Below are positions 37,301 through 48,834 of a stretch of DNA of 64,000 nt, in pieces. A program made the translations under genes and the position numbers. This stretch comes from Pyrocephalus nanus (Eukaryota > Chordata > Aves > Passeriformes > Tyrannidae), in contig CM076271.1 in NCBI GenBank assembly GCA_038380795.1, positions 18,615,001 through 18,679,000 on the forward strand. Reading direction: 5' to 3'. How positions within the stretch are numbered: the first letter of the stretch is position 1; each line of letters opens with the position of its first letter. The notes beneath the pieces were generated by a model. That model was not told where the DNA came from. It ran no database searches and worked only from the letters and a program-made list of their open reading frames with translations.

Positions 37301-39047
37301 CTGTCTCAGTCACACACATGGATTCTCCTATAATTGAGAGAGATTCCACTGATGGAGTTGAGCTGATTAGCCTGAACAAAGTAATGTAGCATCCACATGC
37401 ATCCTGCCTTCATGTAATTAGAATTGTTGGTCTTCCAAGAACAACTGAGAGAGGGACGCTGGGAAATAAAGGACCAAGAGGGAAAGAAAGAGGTGACATA
37501 ATTTGCTGAGGTTATATGGCAGGATAGTAGAACTGGGTAGGATGGAGATGTCCAGGGTCTCTGATCCTGCATTGTACCCACTGCATTACATTCAATGCCT
37601 TTTCAAGCCTCTGTAGTACAGGCACCTTTTAATTAATTTGTTTAAAAGCTGTGTGCCTTTAAAAGAAAAAAATAAATCTACTGGCTTGTAAAGGGGGACT
37701 GCAAAGATGTCAAACACTCCTGCAGGTGCAGCCATCCTTGCATGATGTCACCTTGGTTTGAAAATTAGCAAACTGTCAGTGGGTACAAAATGGAAACACA
37801 CAAAATTTGACATCTATTTGCAATTTACTGCTCAGGAAGATGCTAACAAATCTCCTTTTTTAACCTGGGCAGTGCTGTCCTCAGTCCTGGACAGGTGAAA
37901 TCCCATTGCAAACCTCCTTAAAAGAAAGATTTTTTTTTTTTTTTTTTTTTGTTCTTCGTGATTTATTGAGGTGTTTGAAAGGTTTATGGCAAAAGGAGCT
38001 CTGCCATCACACATTTACATAAGCTCCTTATGTCAGACAATACCTTTGTTTGTTCCTGAATGCACCATGTATTTTTCCTCCATGTTTAAATGTAGATTCA
38101 CATTTAGGGAGGATAAAAGGGTTTGAAATGAAGCAGTTCCTGAGTCAACCACAGCACCTTTTTTCAATTAGCTATGAATTCACACATTATAATAATCCCT
38201 GTTTTGAGACTATTCCGTGTAAATGGAGGATTATAAGCAAGAATGTTGAGGACTGTGCTTCTCTTCCACCCAATTACTGATTTATCCTCTGAATCTCTCC
38301 ATGTAACACCTTTTGACTCGGATCTAGTTCTACCTTTACCTCACTAAGTCTCCTAAATTTTTCACACAGACAAAAAATTTCTGGGCACCGATTTTAAAAC
38401 AGTTGTGTTTTTTGGCAAAATGCTTCTGTTCCCATCAGCACCTGGGATTCAAAATTCAGTATGATGAACATTAGAGCAAGCTATAGAATGAGCAGCTGAA
38501 GGAAGGGGATATGGTTCCCCGAGGACATTTTTATTTTGTCAGTATTTTCAGGAAAATGCTCACACTGAATTTACTCTGAATAGAAAAAGGAGTTTACATG
38601 CAACACCAGTCTGTGTATGTCTTTTGGTTGAAGTCTGAGCCATAAAGGCAAAAATATGTATTTGTTAGAAGATACTACTTAGTAGTCATGGCTTTGTAGA
38701 GCCCTGTGGAGGGAATAATGCTCTGCATCATCCTGGCTTTCTGCTTTGCCAGTTTATTTCTTTTCTGCATTCAGACAGCTTTTGTTGGTGCAGCTGTAGA
38801 TCAGAGACTGACTGTGCATCCCCTGCCTGGTGCACGTGAGGCTGCCTGTGCTGGGTGGGGAGGTACAGCCCTGAGGCAGGAGAAAAACCCCAGCAGACAC
38901 ATGATCCTTGTTCCAGCTGAAGAGAGACCCTCATGGAAAATGGGGAGTGTCTTGTGGTGTGAGGGAGACCTGAGGAAACAGCACAAGCCACGGGGAGGGG
39001 ATGTGACTTGGAGAGTGAATTTTTACGTGGGCAGATTGTGGTGGCAC
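34376..39047. other. Non-coding stretch, no gene recognised
   Basis: Unique AT-rich sequence apart from a 21-T run at 37930-37950. No frame has a known domain. The frame at 38706-39242 starts with a hydrophobic stretch but runs into the CR1 copy at 39048 and is not supported as a gene. The part at about 35100-36450 has mixed composition and shows nothing specific. Confidence 0.55.
37930..37950 (-). repeat. Poly-T run with antisense AATAAA beside it
   Basis: An uninterrupted run of 21 T. Directly to its right the plus strand reads GTTCTTCGTGATTTATTGAG, which on the minus strand places an AATAAA signal about 13 bases before a 21-base A tail. This is the arrangement expected of a retroposed polyadenylated transcript on the minus strand. 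No parent mRNA is recognised in the sequence to the right, and no matching target-site duplication is obvious. Confidence 0.45.
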
Positions 39048-39290
39048 AACAGTTTTAAACTAAAAGAGGAGAGATTTAGAAGAGGTGTTAGGAGGAAATC
39101 CTTCCTTGTGAGGATGGGGAGGCCCTGGCACAGGTTGCCCACAGAAGCTATGGCTGCCCCATCCCTGGGAGTGTCCAGGGCCAGGGCTTGGAGCAGCCTG
39201 GGCTGGTGGAAGATGTCCCTGCCTGTGTCAGGGGTGGAATGAAATGATCTTTAGGGTCCCTTCCAACCCAAACCATTCCATGGTTCTCTG
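39048..39290 (+). repeat. CR1 LINE 3' fragment
   Basis: Standard CR1 3' region: 'CACAACAGTTTTAAACTAAA', 'GAGAGATTTAGAAGAGGTGT', 'GGATGGGGAGGCCCTGGCAC', 'AGAAGCTATGGCTGCCCCAT', 'GCTTGGAGCAGCCTGGGCTG', 'ATGTCCCTGCCTGTGTCAGG' and 'TAGGGTCCCTTCCAACCCAA', then a decayed end near 39290. A short segment before 'GGGCTTGGAGCAGCC' is missing. Confidence 0.95.
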
Positions 39291-42200
39291 TCTCTGCTCT
39301 CTTCCAGGTGTCTTGCTGACCTGGCTGTGTGTCCCTGGCATCTGCTGCAGATGGACAGTAGGATGTTTCTCCCGTGTCCTGCAGGCAGTGCTGTTGGAAA
39401 AGCTCAGGTCACTCTTTGTGCACTCAGTGGCACAAGCAGCTCTGAAATCACGAAGCACTGCACATAATAAAACACCTCCTTCATCTTGTGCACAGCTCTG
39501 CTTTCCCAGTCATTGGTACTTTTTCTCAATCTCTATTTAATGTCAGCTTCATCTGTTTTAATTCACTCCAATACTCCAAAGCAGAAGCAGCAGAAACACC
39601 TATTTCTGCAATTAGTGCAATCTTGCTCCTGCATGATAATCTTCTCTCCAAGCTGCTGCCTGCTCCCAGAAGTGCTCTTACAAGATATCTGGTCCTTCAG
39701 TTTAGTTCAGGATAACTGAGAGCAATTTAACCTTCAGGAGCAAATACTGATGGAAAAGTACTGCTTGATTTCATTTTCAGATGAAGGCAGTAAGGTAGGG
39801 ACAGTAGAACACCAGATTTCACCTTTTCTGTACTGAATTTCGAGGTCTGATATACTATTAGGTAAAAAAACCCTTCATCACAGGGGTGTGTTCTGTTGTT
39901 TGTGCCGTAATGCTTTTCTAGCAAATTCAGTGGTTATAGTGAAGTCCTTTGCTGATCACTCCAAATCTTTGTATCTTCTCCAGAGTGAGAGGAAAGAGCT
40001 TGTGCATCCTGTAGGGAAGGACAGAAAAGTTGGCAGCATCTCATTTTTGTGAAGGAAAGGTCTTATCTATGTTTTGGTTTGTACCCATATGCCCCCTTTG
40101 TCACTGCTGTCTATACTAAAGGTCTAATGAGTGTAGATGATTTATTTGGGAAGCCTCCTCAGTGACAATTGCCCAGGCTGCAAACCATGTCTGCTTTTCA
40201 TGGGACTCCTTCCACAAGACCCATGAGTAGGAAAGGGTTTTGGTTTTATTTACCTCTGACTGTGCAGAGCAACACAAAAGGAGCCTTGAAGAATCCAGTT
40301 TCAGATTAAAAGAGTTTGTGTCAGTTAAAAGCCTGGGATCACTTCATGGACCTGAACACATGGCTATGGTGCTTCCAAAAGAGAGGATACACTTATGTGT
40401 CACTGCAGCATCACTCACTGACTGGCCAGCCCTGGCACAGTGACACATCTCATGGTTTGCCCAAGTCCCCTCTCTCCCAGTGTGTGAGATTTGCTGATTT
40501 GAACTGGGAGGTTATCACAGACACAGAAATAAATACCAGCATCTGGTGTCAGTCCAGCACCACAGGACAGACCATCCTGGTGGTCTCATTGCTGTGGAGG
40601 AGCTCGCGGTGCTCTGGCACCAGGAGAGGGCACCAGAAGCCCTGACTCTACCCCGGTGCGTCCCAGGGCTGGAAGAGAGGGGGAAGTTTCCTCCAGCACA
40701 ACAGTTTCTCTTCTGGGCGTGTTCCTTACAGCACCCTGGGTGAGCTGTATTTTTTTTTTCCAGGCATTACTGAATGGACAAATATCCAGACTGAGGATGC
40801 CATCCAGAGCTGGAATTATGTGGTGTCTTGATCAGCAGCTTTAGCAAAGAGCAGAAGGTATCCTTGGGAGGAGGAGTGACAATCATCTCACTCTTACCAC
40901 AAAGGTGGGAGGTTCATCAGTGAAACAGCGTTGGAGAATTTCTCTTTCCTCCTGTGGAGATTGAGGGAATTTGCTTGTGATGGTTTTATTCTGTGCTTAA
41001 ATGTTGCTGTCTGACTTACAGGCTCTGGACACTCTTAGGCAAATTGTGTAGCTGAATAAATTGGGAGGGAAGCAGCAAGTGAACCAAGTGTGCTTGGGGA
41101 GCAGCAGAGAGGAGCTACTTCCACTGATAGACTGCAGATAAGGTGGGACAGAAAGCCCACAGAGGGATTCATCATCTCTTTTGACCTTGATTGCAATCAG
41201 ACACTTTTTCCTGGCCCGCTCACATGAGTAAATGCATCTACCAGCTGCCTCTTGCAAGTTTGTTGAAAGAAGTCATTGAGTCTCTTGGAGAAAACTGTGC
41301 TGAATCACAGACTGAGAGCATCCACAAAGGACTGGAAGTCTGCAAAACCAGTCTGATTTGCCAAGTATAGCAGTAGAAGCATAGGCTTGGATGATGTAAG
41401 CCATTCCAGATGAAATAACATACTTGGAATGATTATCTCCAGCCTCAGAGCATCGAAAGTTGCTGATTTATCTCAGGTGTCAGCTCACCTTCTCTCTCCA
41501 AATCACCACTGCTGTCCTGGCAGGTTTAAATCTTCAGGTCTTTGATCCTGCAACTTTAGGTTGGAGAAACATAAGGAATCTCTTAATGAAAGATGCACCT
41601 TGTGCAGTTGTCTCTGGGTGTAATCAGGGGGCTCCTTAGGCAAAACCTTTGGCATTCAGCAGGGTGGTGCTGTCCCTGCCTTACAGGTGATTTCAGGAAT
41701 TCCCAGCAGCAGCTTTCCTATGAGCATTGCCATCCTAGGAATGCCTCTGTGCTGGGGCTTGGACTGTCCGTGCTTATTTAATTTATCTGCAAAATAGCAT
41801 CCACATCTTTATTCAGCTTCAAAGCTGCAGAGGGATCCCCTGTCTACCTGCCCTCTTTGCACACCGAGGATTCAGAACCTAGGCAGCCCTTCCACAGCTT
41901 GTTTCCATAACAACAGCAGAGAAAAAAACCTGAAAAGTACTCGCTAACTGCAGGCAAGGCTGGTCCCTCTGGCCCCCAGAGGTGCATCTGGAGTCCTGAA
42001 CCCCCCCCAGGCTTAGAGGAGACCCCAGTGATTTCCCTTCTACCCCCACCAGGTCCTATCCCCCAGCTCCCATGAAGGAAACTTAAATTCTGTCCTGTTG
42101 GGACTGAAAGAGCAGCTCATCTCTGCAGGCTCACAGCACCACACAGGAGGCTGATGCCTTCCAGCTCTATCAGTCAGTTAATTTTTATCCATTATCCCTT

Positions 42201-42429
42201 TGCTGTGCACCTTCTCTCACCCCTTCTCCCGGGGGCACTAATAGATGTAATTGTCCTGCACAGACTCTCCAGGAGCCCCATTCCCACACCTGCTCCCTGG
42301 GGACCCAGGAGGTGTTTAAGGAGCAGCCAGGAGATATCTGGGACGTGGCACTGATGTGGTTGAGGTCTGATCTGTCTCCCAAGGACCTGCCTCACTGACC
42401 AGTGAACTTTCACCAGTGCTGTGGGCATC
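39291..42429. other. Non-coding stretch, no gene recognised
   Basis: Unique sequence, moderately GC-richer at 40550-40740 and 41820-42380. Open frames overlap on both strands without domains. I see no RNA gene or large repeat here. Confidence 0.55.
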
Positions 42430-42500
42430 ACGGAATCACAGAACAGAATGCCAGAGTGCTTTTGGCAGGAAGGGACCCCAAAGACCATCCAGTTCCAACC
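42430..42500 (-). repeat. CR1 LINE 3' tail (short)
   Basis: The plus strand begins 'ACGGAATCACAGAACAGAAT' and continues to 'GGAAGGGACCCCAAAGACCA' and 'CCAGTTCCAACCC'. These are the last 70 bases or so of a CR1 copy in reverse orientation, with similarity ending at a pyrimidine-rich stretch. Confidence 0.85.
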
Positions 42501-42648
42501 CTTTTTCTCTTTATGTTCCTCTTAATTTTTAACCTCCTCATTTTTTTTTCACTTTCCCTCCTGTCCCTGAGTTCCCCTTCTGTAGAGAAAACAACCCAAA
42601 ACACCCACTGTAATGTTATAGTGCAAAAAAATCAAACTTCACATTATT

Positions 42649-42664
42649 AAAAAAAAAAAAAAAA
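42649..42664. repeat. Poly-A homopolymer (16 bases)
   Basis: An uninterrupted run of 16 A about 150 bases after the short CR1 tail. No AATAAA just upstream. Confidence 0.88.
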
Positions 42665-45600
42665 TGCTAAAAGAGCCTTTACCTAAGAAACACAGCCCAA
42701 TTGCCATTATATTGCCACTGTTTGTACCATCCTTTGCCTGATTTCTCTTTTTCAGTGTTATCTCAGGAGAAGGCACACAGCCCAGTCTAACACTGAACTT
42801 GGAGTCATTACTGCAGTAGAAATAAGGATAAATTACTCTGAGAGCAAAACAAATCCTGTGCAAATTGGGTAGCAAAAGTTGCCTCTCTGCTGCTTTAATT
42901 TAGGGCAGTTTTGTCTTTTTCTCCTGGTTCAGAAGTGGTTTGTTCACCTAATGAGGAGGGGTCTCATTCTGCTGACATTTCTGTGTTTCACAGAGGTATC
43001 ACTCCCCTGCTCGCTCATCAGTATCACTCCTGATTTACACCAGCAATCAAAACGAGCTTGTCTTTTATTCTGTCATCTTTTTTTTTATTATTTCCAGCTT
43101 GTCTTTTTGGCATCCACAACTCCAGAGGCACAAGTGAGAGCACTTACTGAGTACAGGTGAAGAGGCAGCTGCCAATTAAAGCCCCGTTATTCATTGTCAT
43201 TCCTACACAGATAGAGACAACATTCCCGGGGCAATCCATCTTCTCCACTCCTTGGGTCGCACTCCAAGCAAATAACCTTGTCAACATAAACACCCATAAC
43301 CCTTCCTTATCCTCTTCATCACAGCTAAAGCCATATTTTACTTTCTCTTGCCTTTTGGTGCTCTGCATTCTGAATCTGCACCATGAATTTCTCAATTGCC
43401 TTGAACAGCTCATCCCATTGACTTCCCAGGCAGTGCAAATCTGTGGCTTCCCAGTTTTCCATAGCATTACCTTGTTTTCTTTGATGGACCAAAGTAGCAT
43501 TTCCTGGGAAACATAAGCAAAGTTCCCCTTGTCATGAAGAGCAACTTAGGACAAAGATTAACTTATATATCTTGAAGGATAAATTCTTGCTCTAAACCAA
43601 TACCATCAGGAAAATATTGCCTGTTATCAATTTCTAATGAGCTCATACAGATCACAACGAATTTTAAAGAGACAGCATATTTCATATTTAAGACTATTCC
43701 ATTTTGTAGCTACATTAGTCAATTAATATGTTAGCAACCATATTAGATGCCCCCAGGGGTTATCTGGTGCATTTGGTTTTATTAGAACAGTATTTAAACC
43801 CAGCCTTGGCTGAGTGGTCTGTGACCACAACTAGATCAGCTGGGGTTTAAAAGAGGCTTTGTCAGCACAGGGCTTGTCTCAGTGCTCAAAACTCTCTCTG
43901 GAGATGCACAGCCACAAATATGCTGCAGCCTGCTCAGTATTTTAAGTTCAAATAGCATCTTTTGATGAGAACACGTGAGTCAAAACACAGTAGTACCAGT
44001 ATTTCTCCCTGTTTGTGAGAAGCACAAAGCTGTCTGAATCACTGGCAGCATTCACACCTTCAGCCATTGCTTTGAAGATTTCAGGGACTTTTTTTTTTTT
44101 TCTATTTGAAGACATGATTTTTCTTTTAATTTTAATTTCTCTCAGCTGCTCATGATAAACACAACTCACTAATTCATTTTACACTTCAATGTCACACATT
44201 CAAAGTGCTCAAGAGTTTAAGGTAAGTCAGTACTGTCTTCTCCTTAAATATATCATATAATCATATGATAATCATAATCAAATATATGTGATTGAAAATT
44301 TGAGTAGGTTTTTAACTGATTAGAGATTTCTTACCAGCACTACTAGTATTTAAATTGAAGGTCAAATAATATTTAAATGAAGAGTCAAATAACATTTAAC
44401 AGTCTTTTGTGCATCCCTTGTATACAATACCTGCCATCAACACATCACCTTTGGACATGTGGTGATGCCTTTGAGGCCATCCCAAAGTGTCAGATGAAGG
44501 TGGCACAGTGACCCATCTGTCCTATAATGGATATATTCCCGACTCCAGCCCAAGCACCAGAATAAACTGACACATCAGCCCCCAAATCTTGCCGACTCAT
44601 TGGTCTTTCAGCTCTTCTCTCTGAGAGCCTGGGCTCGGAGATGTGCCAGAGTGCATCGGTGACAGGGTAAATTAAATTCCACAGCGTCCTCCTGCCCATC
44701 TGGAAACAGCAATTCAGGCTGTTTCCCATTGACCTCACAAGATTAATTGGCAGTTGATAGCCTTTATATTCTAATTTTCCACCCAAGGGCCCTGTTGTAT
44801 TTCAACTGCTGTGCCTGAAGAAAGACATCTTCATGTGGAATTAAAACTTCTATGAGTGGAAAAATTCTGATCTGAGGAAGCCCTGCCTAGTTTGGAATCT
44901 TTTGTCCTTTTATCCCTGCTTACTCCCACTTTGGATAGATAGGTTAGTTTAGAGGGATTTCCTTTTTCAATGGTTTGTGTAAGGAGATTTTGGCTTTACT
45001 TTTGCTGCAGTTGCATGATTTAACATTCTTCTCCTTATTTTCAGTCAGTTCAATCTCTTGGCAATAAAAACAAAATCAATTATCAGAAAAAAAGTTTATA
45101 TGACTGACTATTGCAAGAGGAGAAAATACAGCCCTCTAGTCCCTTCTAAAAATTAACCAGTGGATCCTGTAACTATTTAGATTGGAATGAGATGTAGTCA
45201 TGTAGAAAGAAGCAAAATTTGAAACAGTTTTTTGTTTTATTTACAGTTTGAAAGAAAATGGTAACTTCTTTACCCTTCCTGTTCCCCCTGCCAAGAAAAC
45301 CTGTAAGGCTTTTAAAGTATTCCAGTGAATCATGGATGGCACAGGGAGGGAAACTCATTCCAGCAAGGGTAAGAGAAATATAACCAATTTCGGTGTTCAC
45401 AGCTTGGACAGAGGATTGAGTGTATCTTTCCAGAAGCAATTCCATTTAGAAAAGTTCTTTTGGTGCACTGGTGATTTCTGCCATCATGGCAAAAGGATGC
45501 CTGGCTTGCATTCCTGCCCAGAGAGGTTGAATGTTGGCCTCGAGGTCTCCTTCCCCAGTGGTGGGATAAGGGATGTGAGTGACTCCTCAGTTGGGAATAT

Positions 45601-45853
45601 CTGTTTATCTGTGATCCTGGACCTTGGAGGAGTTGGTTTTATCAGCAGTCAGTGAATACTTTGCAGAGAAATGTACACCCAAATACAGGGGTATTGGATC
45701 TGCAATCTTTTAATCATTGTGCGTGTGTGATAAAAGTGCATTTAACTCCCAAATGAGGCAAGACACTTTTTTAAAAGGTACTTTTGGTTGTGCATTTCAC
45801 TGCTTTAGCAAGTTTTACAGAGTCACTGCCAGAGAAACACGTGTGAGCCCAGG

Positions 45854-45870
45854 AAAAAAAAAAAAAAAAA
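45854..45870. repeat. Poly-A homopolymer (17 bases)
   Basis: An uninterrupted run of 17 A, followed some 20 bases later by a second A run. It shows no mRNA-like 3' signal. Confidence 0.88.
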
Positions 45871-46568
45871 GCAGATGGCAGGACTGAAAAAAAACAGTTT
45901 CACCAAAGCTGAAATTTGGGAGCTGTTGGAGATGATAGAAAAGTACACAGGATGAATTTTCTGCCACATGAACTTCAAGGAGCTGGAAGTCAGCTCAGCA
46001 TGGACTCTGTGGTAATTCTGTGGCATTAAATCTTTGTTTATCAGGGCACACCTACATGAATCCCAGCCCAGCTGGATTGGACAAAGGGTTTTGTTTCCCC
46101 TCAGTGCTGGATTTAGCCAAATTAGGATGCATGTTTAAGGTGTTGACTTCTAAGGGAGCACATTGCCTCTCTGAGAAACCTTTCCGAGCCCTCCCAGCTG
46201 TTGTCACAGGACTTTTTCTGCTCCACAATGCAGAGCTGGACCATGTGAGAGGACTGAGGGTGACAGAGTAGGATAAACCTGCAGAGCCTGGTACAGCTGC
46301 AGTCAATTCACAGCTGGACAGGTCTCAAAAGCAGCTCCTTTTGCTGGCAGGACTTGGTTTAACTGGTTTTTTTGAGGTCATCTTTGTGCATCCTTGGCTC
46401 AGTCCAGGGTCCTGTTGGCCTGGACTCTGCTGAGCTGGGCTTTTGTCACTGCTGGGCATCAGCATGGGCTGGAATTTTTGACTCACAGTCATCTTCTTGT
46501 CTTAGTGACACTATTTCCAGTATTTACTGAGTGATGCTTATTTTTAATAAAATGTCTTGGGTTTTCAT

Positions 46569-46588
46569 TATATATATATATATATATA
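46569..46588. repeat. (TA)10 microsatellite
   Basis: Ten perfect TA units. This type of repeat is usually length-variable between individuals. Confidence 0.92.
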
Positions 46589-48059
46589 AATGTTAAAGGA
46601 CAAGACGAAAGTATGTCTGTTTTTACTGTGTGTTTTCCCAATTATTTTATCTATATTCACACTACTAATTATTTTTCTCATTGAATGCCTTGTCTGAAGG
46701 ACACTGAAGTGAGATAAATCATTTATGTGCTCTGTTAGGGGAAAATTTGCCAATATTTTTAAAAGAAATCTTATGCTGTTGGTCAAGCTCTTGCTTCCCT
46801 GCTTGCATTAATAATTTTGTATAACTGCTTATAGTCTGAATGTACAAAAAAAAAAAAATTGCTCTAATATACAGTTATTTGTGTGCTGTTGTTTCCCAAG
46901 CCCTCCAGTCTTCAGATAACTTTGTCTGTCTGGTAGAATTTAAAAGCAGTCTGAGATGTAATTGGAAAATGTGTATCATACCATGTAGTATTTAGAAGCA
47001 AATTGTCTGGGCTGAAATTGCTGATGCAGGTGACCTATTGAACACCCTGCAACCCACCAGTCAGATTAAATTGGGAAAGGAATGCAGGGAGCACCAACTG
47101 GTTCAGCAGAAACCCATCTAGGGGTTTGGGTTTTTATGTGGATTTTAATGCAGGTTGTTGTAATAAAATCAGTTCATTACATGGACACAAAAAATGGAAG
47201 AATACAAATGATAGCATTAACCAAGCCCAGTGTTTGTCCCTGTCTTAGAAGAGCATTGTCACTTCTCTCATGAAAACCAAATGAACCCCTCTGCAATCAT
47301 CTTGTTCATGTGTCTGCACAACTTGGGAGGGGGGTCCCTGGTAATTCTGATTTAGCTGTTTATGTTCAGAACTGTGGCTGCTCGGTTTCAAGGGTAGCTA
47401 CAATAATTCTGTAAGTGTTTGTTGTTACCACAATCCAAATGGGTTTGATTCTTAGCTGCAAAATGAGCACAAACCAATTCTTTACAATACTTGTTCTTAT
47501 TTTTGTATAGGGGAGTTTAGATAATTAGGTTGTGTTGTATCAGTGCAGGGTTTTGGCAGCAGAAATTTTGTGGAAATTATGGCAGTTGACTTTGACAGAA
47601 AGAAAAAAAGAATTAGCACAAAGCATTTTATTCAGCAGTTGGTGAGCAAAAGGTCTCATCTGCATCACTGGAAAAACAGGACTGTGTTCATGGATCATCC
47701 AGGCAAGGGCTTCATTCTGCATATCCCACCTCCACACTAGGCAGGAATAAGAACTGTGAGGACCTTGTTGCTGATGTTTTGCCCAGTGAGTAGCAGCAAT
47801 TGTTCAGGAAATAGGAAATCTTTATTCCTGGGCCTCTTTAATCTCTTCCACAAATGAGCGAGGTCAACGCCATTGTCCTGACGTGAGTCACAATTCCATT
47901 TCACTAAATATTGTGCCTTGCTCTGTCTGGGCTCTGTGCCAGTTCTGTGCAGAGACCAAAGATATGTTTTCAGATAGGAGGTTTTGTGTGGCACTTGCTT
48001 TTCCTTATAAATGCCCTTGTTCCATTGTGTGGCAGAGGGCTGGGCACGAATTGCTCTGC

Positions 48060-48243
48060 CATCCTTCCCTGGAAGGGTGGGCAGGCCCTGGCACAGGTTG
48101 GCCCATCTTTGGAAGTGTCCAAGACCAGGTTGGACAGGGCTTGGAGCAACCTGGGCTAGTGGAAAGTGTCCCTGCCCATGGCAGGGGTGTTGAAAATAGG
48201 TGATCTTTAAGGTCCCTTCCAACCCAAACCATTCTATGACTCT
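48060..48243 (+). repeat. CR1 LINE 3' fragment (first of a cluster of three)
   Basis: 'GGAAGGGTGGGCAGGCCCTG', 'GCACAGGTTGGCCCATCTTT', 'GAAGTGTCCAAGACCAGGTT', 'CTTGGAGCAACCTGGGCTAG', 'GTGTCCCTGCCCATGGCAGG', 'GATCTTTAAGGTCCCTTCCA' and an ATTCTATGACTC end. The block that normally reads 'AGAAGCTGTGGCTGCCCC' is deleted between 'AGGTTG' and 'GCCCATCTTTGG'. Confidence 0.95.
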
Positions 48244-48259
48244 TGGGGATGGTCCTGTG

Positions 48260-48322
48260 CAGGGTTAAAAGTTGAACTTGATCCTTGTGGATCCCTTCCA
48301 ACTCAGCATATTCTGTGATTCC
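48260..48322 (+). repeat. CR1 LINE 3' tail, different subfamily
   Basis: About 60 bases ending 'CTTGATCCTTGTGGATCCCT', 'TCCAACTCAGCATATTCTGT'. The CAACTCAG-ATATTCTGTGATTC end marks a CR1 subfamily distinct from the copy that ends 17 bases earlier, so this is a separate insertion. Confidence 0.88.
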
Positions 48323-48747
48323 AGCACAGCCTTTCTCTTCAAACTAATGTTTTAGCTTCATCCCAGGAATAACCTGGATAACTGGGCAGGCTACCCAAGG
48401 AAAAGGTGTCTGTGGTAGAATGAGCAACCAGACTGCTGTGGCACTCTTGATTTTCAATACTTGAGTGTGTTTGAAACCCAATCTGTGGAGTTCTGCTTTG
48501 GAATGTTGCATCTGGATATGTCACTCCTGCACAGAGCAAAAATCAAACAAACAAATAAAGGAAACCGAAACCCAAAGCAAACCAACCCAAACCTAAAACC
48601 TGCAATGGTAAAGGTCTCACTTAGCAGGCAATGACCTCAAAGGTAACAAGGCACAAAGTTGTTTTTATTTGCATTATGTGTTCATTCTGAAAGAAGCTTT
48701 CTGGGCAATTTCTAAGACCTTTAGTGCATGTTTGAAGGAAATATTCT
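48323..48747. other. Spacer between clustered CR1 tails
   Basis: Mixed sequence with an A/C-rich tract at 48540-48598 made of AAAC, AAACC and CAAAC words. No gene seen. Confidence 0.6.
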
Positions 48748-48834
48748 TTGTGGAAGGTGGCCCTGATGGCAGGGGATTGGAGCTGGAGGATTTTTTAAGT
48801 CCCTTCCAACCCAAACCATTCTGTGATTCTGTGA
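48748..48834 (+). repeat. CR1 LINE 3' tail (third of the cluster)
   Basis: 'TTTGTGGAAGGTGGCCCTGA', 'TGGCAGGGGATTGGAGCTGG', 'AAGTCCCTTCCAACCCAAAC' and ATTCTGTG repeated. This is the classical tail of the common avian CR1 group. Confidence 0.94.

Larger units (their letters stand above)
42501..48059. other. Non-coding stretch with short simple repeats
   Basis: No gene recognised. It includes a 16-A run (42649-42664), a 13-T run (44089-44101), a 17-A run (45854-45870), a (TA)10 tract (46569-46588) and a 13-A run (46846-46858). The overlapping frames at 43144-43516 on both strands have no recognisable domain. The part at 47330-47530 is unique AT-rich sequence. Confidence 0.55.

Noticed and set aside
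38706..39242. 178-codon plus-strand frame with a hydrophobic N-terminus that resembles a signal peptide
   Set aside because: Its last third is a translation of the CR1 copy at 39048-39290, and no family is recognised in the rest.
47737..48222. 161-codon minus-strand frame
   Set aside because: It reads antisense through the CR1 fragment at 48060-48243.
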